DNA of 43,929 nucleotides from JABSSA01 sp039975755 (GTDB taxonomy: Bacteria > Pseudomonadota > Alphaproteobacteria > Rhodobacterales > Rhodobacteraceae): contig JBDWGM010000109.1 in assembly GCA_039975755.1 (NCBI GenBank), positions 1-43,929 on the forward strand. Reading direction: 5' to 3'. The notes below the pieces were generated by a model that was not told the origin of the DNA, did no database searches, and saw only the letters and a program-made list of their open reading frames with translations. Within the stretch, counting starts at the first letter, position 1. The number at the start of each line of letters is the position of its first letter. Positions 41,209-43,929 of the stretch are shown here, in pieces. A program made the translations under genes and the position numbers.

Positions 41209-42083
41209 TGGCTGTTTGGAACCTTGGGTCGATCAACATAGATCGGTTTTACAGACTGCCCCATTTACCGGCCGCTGGTGAAACATTGGCCGCATCTGGG
41301 TTTGACGAAGGGTTGGGTGGCAAGGGCGCGAATATGTCAGTGGCAATTGCCCGCGCTGCTGCCCATGTTTGTCACATTGGGGCCGTGGGGCCTGATGGGC
41401 GCTGGGCACGTGATCGGTTGTTGGAATATGGCGTGGATACGCGCCACATTGCGCAGGTCGATGGTGCGTCGGGGCATGCAAACATCAATGTTGATGCAAG
41501 CGGCGAGAACCAAATTGTTCTCTATCAAGGGGCAAATCACGAAATTTCGTCGGATCAAATTGCCCTGGCTTTGGCCGAAGCAGACACTAACGATACCTTT
41601 CTGACGCAGAATGAAACCAATGGGCAGCGAGCCGGCGCAGAGCTGGCCAAGCAAATGGGGTTGCGGGTTGTTTATGCCGCGGCACCGTTTCAGGCAGATG
41701 CGGTTGCGGACGTGCTTCATCTGACGGATTTGCTTGTCTTGAACGAAATCGAGGCGCAACAGCTTGAGGCGGCCACGCAATTGTCGGTGAATAAATTGCC
41801 GGTTGATGACGTCGTGGTGACCTTAGGCGGGAAGGGCGCGCGTTGGTATGATCAACGCAACGCGCAAATGACTGATGTTGCGGCGTATCCGGTCACGCCT
41901 GTGGATACCACAGGCGCTGGTGATACGTTTACCGGATTTTTGGTTGCTGGATTAGATCGCGGTTTGCCCATGTTGCAGGCACTTGATTTGGCGTCGCGCG
42001 CCGCCGCAATCATGGTGACGCGCGAAGGAACAGCGGATGTGATCCCCGATCTCAAGGATATCGAGGATGCACGATTTGCTTAG
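41208..42083 (+). CDS. PfkB-family carbohydrate kinase, ribokinase-like
   Basis: A 291-residue PfkB kinase. The substrate motif GGKGANMSVAIARA is at 37-50. The second signature DTTGAGDTFTGFLVAGL begins at 233 with catalytic D239. The N-terminal GSINIDRFYRLPHLP and the overall length fit ribokinase, but other sugar or nucleoside specificities cannot be excluded. Its ATG shares one base with the maeB stop (TAATG), so it is probably translated by re-initiation from maeB. The stop overlaps msrA by TTAG. Confidence 0.85.
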   Translation: MAVWNLGSINIDRFYRLPHLPAAGETLAASGFDEGLGGKGANMSVAIARAAAHVCHIGAVGPDGRWARDRLLEYGVDTRHIAQVDGASGHANINVDASGENQIVLYQGANHEISSDQIALALAEADTNDTFLTQNETNGQRAGAELAKQMGLRVVYAAAPFQADAVADVLHLTDLLVLNEIEAQQLEAATQLSVNKLPVDDVVVTLGGKGARWYDQRNAQMTDVAAYPVTPVDTTGAGDTFTGFLVAGLDRGLPMLQALDLASRAAAIMVTREGTADVIPDLKDIEDARFA

Positions 42084-42739
42084 CTACCGGCGAATGGTGC
42101 GGCAGAGCCCCACAGTTCTTTGACCCGAGCGTCACGGCCACAGGCTGCACGGTACTTTTTGTAAGCCTTTGCTTTTGACAATGGTCCGAACCGTGTGAGG
42201 ATCACTTTCGATTGCTTGTAGTAATCCTGATGATAGGCGTTCGCAGGGAAAAACTGTCCCTCAGTCAGAATCGGTGTCACCAGTTTTTGACCCAATTCAG
42301 ATTGCGCTGCGGCCTTTGCCTTTTTAGCGGCATCCAATTCATCCGGGCCCGCAAAGATAGCTGTGCGATAGCTCGCTCCGCGGTCACAGAACTGCCCACC
42401 GGCATCCGTTGGATCGATTGAACGGAAGAACATTCCGTAAAGCTGGCCTGCTGAAATGACGCCCGGGTCATATTTGATCTGCACCGCTTCATAGTGACCT
42501 GTGCCACCGCTTGAGACCTGTTTGTAGGTCGCGTTTGGAACAGAGCCGCCTGTGAATCCGGAAATGACATCCTTAACACCTTTGACCTTTTCGAAATCGG
42601 CTTCGACGCACCAAAAGCATCCACCTGCCACCGTCAAAGTCGCAGTTTCCGCCGCAAGGGTTGGTTTGGTTTGTGCAATCATTCCCATAACGATGGAAAC
42701 CGAAAGCAACGCTGTTTTCATATTTATTGCGAAAGTCAT
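42080..42739 (-). CDS. msrA: Exported peptide-methionine (S)-S-oxide reductase MsrA
   Basis: A 219-residue MsrA with a signal peptide (MTFAINMKTALLSVSIVMGM, then IAQTKPTLAA; cleavage after about residue 30), so it should repair oxidised methionine in the periplasm. The catalytic motif GCFWC has C41 and C44, followed by EADFEKVKGV and the family residues GGTGHYEAVQIKYDP and AYHQDYY. C-terminal cysteines (C199 in RAACGRD and others) may be recycling residues. AAAGGAG lies before ATG 42739. Divergent from the sulfotransferase-like gene. Confidence 0.93.
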   Translation of the reverse strand: MTFAINMKTALLSVSIVMGMIAQTKPTLAAETATLTVAGGCFWCVEADFEKVKGVKDVISGFTGGSVPNATYKQVSSGGTGHYEAVQIKYDPGVISAGQLYGMFFRSIDPTDAGGQFCDRGASYRTAIFAGPDELDAAKKAKAAAQSELGQKLVTPILTEGQFFPANAYHQDYYKQSKVILTRFGPLSKAKAYKKYRAACGRDARVKELWGSAAPFAGS

Positions 42740-42862
42740 ATTCGTTCTCCTTTGCCTAGATGTTTTGCGCTAATGCGTGTTTCAATCAATGCAAGAGGAA
42801 GTGATCTCTCGCGTGTGTGAAGTTTATTTAACTTTCTTACAAACAAGGGGCTGACCCAAACC

Positions 42863-43573
42863 ATGACAAAACGTATCGCCATGTGGTCCGGTCCGCGAAA
42901 CCTTTCTACGGCTATGATGTATTGCTTTGGCATGCGATCCGATTGTGCGGTTTGGGATGAACCGTTTTACGCACCGTATTTGGTGGCGACAGGTATTGAT
43001 CATCCAATGACCAAAGACATCATTGCCGCGCATGAAACGAATGCAGAGGTTGTCGCGGCGCGATGTTTAGGGCCGGTCCCTGATGGTAAAAGCGTCTTTT
43101 ACATGAAGCACATGCCACACCATATGATTGACGGTATGCCACTTGATTGGGCCGATGAATGCATCAATGTTCATTTGATACGGCACCCCGCGCGGGTGGT
43201 GGCGTCTTATGCATCAAAGCGGGACGAAATGACCTTGGCCGACATCGGATTTGTACAACAATCTCAATTGTTTGCAAAAATCGGCGGGGTGGTTATCGAC
43301 AGTTCTGACATTCGCGAGAACCCCGGAAAAATGATACCAGCGCTGTGTGCAGCCATAGGTTTGGAATATGAACCACAAATGCTGTCATGGCCCAGTGGTG
43401 GGCATTCGGAGGATGGTAATTGGGCACGTCATTGGTATGGCGCTATTCACAAATCAACCGGGTTCGCGGGACCTGAGGGTCCGATGCCCGACCTAACCGG
43501 CGACGCGCTTAAGCTGGTCGAAGGCGCCTTGCCACATTACAATGCGTTGGCTGATCGAAAGCTTGTGGTTTGA
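42863..43573 (+). CDS. Small sulfotransferase-like protein
   Basis: A 236-residue P-loop protein of sulfotransferase type. The 5'-phosphosulfate loop is SGPRNLST at 9-16, preceded by strand KRIAMW. The 3'-phosphate motif is LIRHPARVVASYASKRDE at 105-122. WDEPFYAPYL is typical of a widespread proteobacterial subgroup of unknown acceptor. It would transfer sulfate from PAPS, but the substrate is unknown, and it could act as a different P-loop enzyme. An upstream AAGGGG lies rather far from the ATG. Confidence 0.75.
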   Translation: MTKRIAMWSGPRNLSTAMMYCFGMRSDCAVWDEPFYAPYLVATGIDHPMTKDIIAAHETNAEVVAARCLGPVPDGKSVFYMKHMPHHMIDGMPLDWADECINVHLIRHPARVVASYASKRDEMTLADIGFVQQSQLFAKIGGVVIDSSDIRENPGKMIPALCAAIGLEYEPQMLSWPSGGHSEDGNWARHWYGAIHKSTGFAGPEGPMPDLTGDALKLVEGALPHYNALADRKLVV

Positions 43574-43577
43574 AGAA

Positions 43578-43605
43578 CGAAGGGCGCATGGATTAGCGCC
43601 CTTCG
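43578..43605. terminator. Bidirectional hairpin between sulfotransferase-like gene and argG
   Basis: CGAAGGGCGC (43578-43587) and GCGCCCTTCG (43596-43605) form a perfect ten-pair stem with an eight-base loop. On the minus strand it is followed by TTCTTC, on the plus strand there is no T-run. It sits five bases from each stop codon of the convergent genes. Confidence 0.65.
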
Positions 43606-43610
43606 CGTGA

Positions 43611-43929
43611 TCACTTTAACCGACGGTCTCGTGCGGCCAACAGCTTGAGACGAAGCGCGTTCAATTGGATAAAACCGGCCGCATCTTTTTGATCGTAAGC
43701 GCCTGCATCATCTTCAAATGTTACATGCGCTTCGGAATAAAGACTGTGATCTGACCAACGACCAACGGTTCGCGCGACGCCTTTGTACAGCTTCAATCGT
43801 ACTGTCCCGGTCACGTGCTCTTGGCTTTTGTCGATCAGCGCTTGCAGCATTTCACGTTCTGGGCTGAACCAGAAGCCATTGTAGATGATCTCAGCGTATC
43901 GCGGCATCAGCTCGTCTTTCAGGTGGGCC
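43611..43929 (-). CDS. argG: Argininosuccinate synthase, C-terminal part (cut by window edge)
   Basis: The frame enters from the right edge and ends at 43611. The visible 105 or so residues carry the ArgG C-terminus: MPRYAEIIYNGFWFSPEREM, then DKSQEHVTGTVRLKLYKG and AGAYDQKDAAGFIQLNALRL. ArgG joins citrulline and aspartate using ATP in arginine synthesis. No catalytic ATP loop is visible as it lies outside the window. Confidence 0.93.
   Translation of the reverse strand, partial: AHLKDELMPRYAEIIYNGFWFSPEREMLQALIDKSQEHVTGTVRLKLYKGVARTVGRWSDHSLYSEAHVTFEDDAGAYDQKDAAGFIQLNALRLKLLAARDRRLK

Noticed and set aside
1..43929. tRNA, rRNA, CRISPR, insertion sequences or defence genes
   Set aside because: Read through on both strands without finding cloverleaf sequences, direct repeat arrays, transposases, or recognisable defence proteins.

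Overview
The window is a stretch of chromosome from an alphaproteobacterium, most likely a marine member of the Rhodobacteraceae (Roseobacter group) with moderate GC. The clearest indications are the RegB / SenC-RegA redox cluster in its usual divergent arrangement, the order tsaE-amgK-murU-addB-addA-trxA, the block timA-like / fxsA-secB / dnaQ-coaE-aroE-maf, and the block rho-mnmE-mnmG-rsmG-parA-parB. No mobile elements, CRISPR arrays, tRNAs or rRNAs were found. Almost all of the DNA is tightly packed housekeeping genes, many overlapping by 1, 4 or 8 bases.

Layout. 1-81 is the tail of an unknown gene and 336-785 a small exported protein with a possible nuclease-like fold. 1003-3731 holds the redox sensor system: regA and senC on the minus strand, regB divergent. 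3808-14208 is a plus-strand run: a PAS-domain protein without a kinase domain (perhaps a reduced DivL), tsaE (tRNA t6A), amgK and murU (cell-wall sugar recycling), addB and addA (double-strand break repair), then trxA. 14336-16197 is the HslVU protease behind a possible heat-shock promoter, followed by an MFS transporter. 17469-19740 (minus) is a Smr-domain protein, MltA and a Tim44-like protein. fxsA and secB lie on plus, and dnaQ-coaE-aroE-maf on minus.

The most interesting place is the 525-base gap between maf and rho (23562-24086). It is AT-rich, contains one perfect DnaA box that overlaps the maf start codon, and has further near-matches. It is flanked by genes transcribed away from it, and the chromosome partition genes parA/parB lie a few kilobases away. 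Two perfect parS sites (TGTTTCACGTGAAACA) lie at the start of mnmG and inside the start of rsmG. I read this as the chromosomal origin of replication with its centromere.

To the right, hemW-rdgB-rph (minus) and hrcA-grpE (plus) are followed by mutS and a solitary flagellin (both minus). Then come maeB (malic enzyme) and a ribokinase-like gene, an exported MsrA, a small sulfotransferase-like protein, and the end of argG (minus, cut by the window edge). Five convergent gene pairs end in an identical four-base stop-codon overlap, leaving no space for intergenic terminators there.

I did not find a clearly new biological system. The best leads are the origin/centromere region, the kinase-less PAS protein in the divL position, and several unusual control regions (leaderless hrcA, rho leader hairpin, a CtrA-type box beside flagellin).
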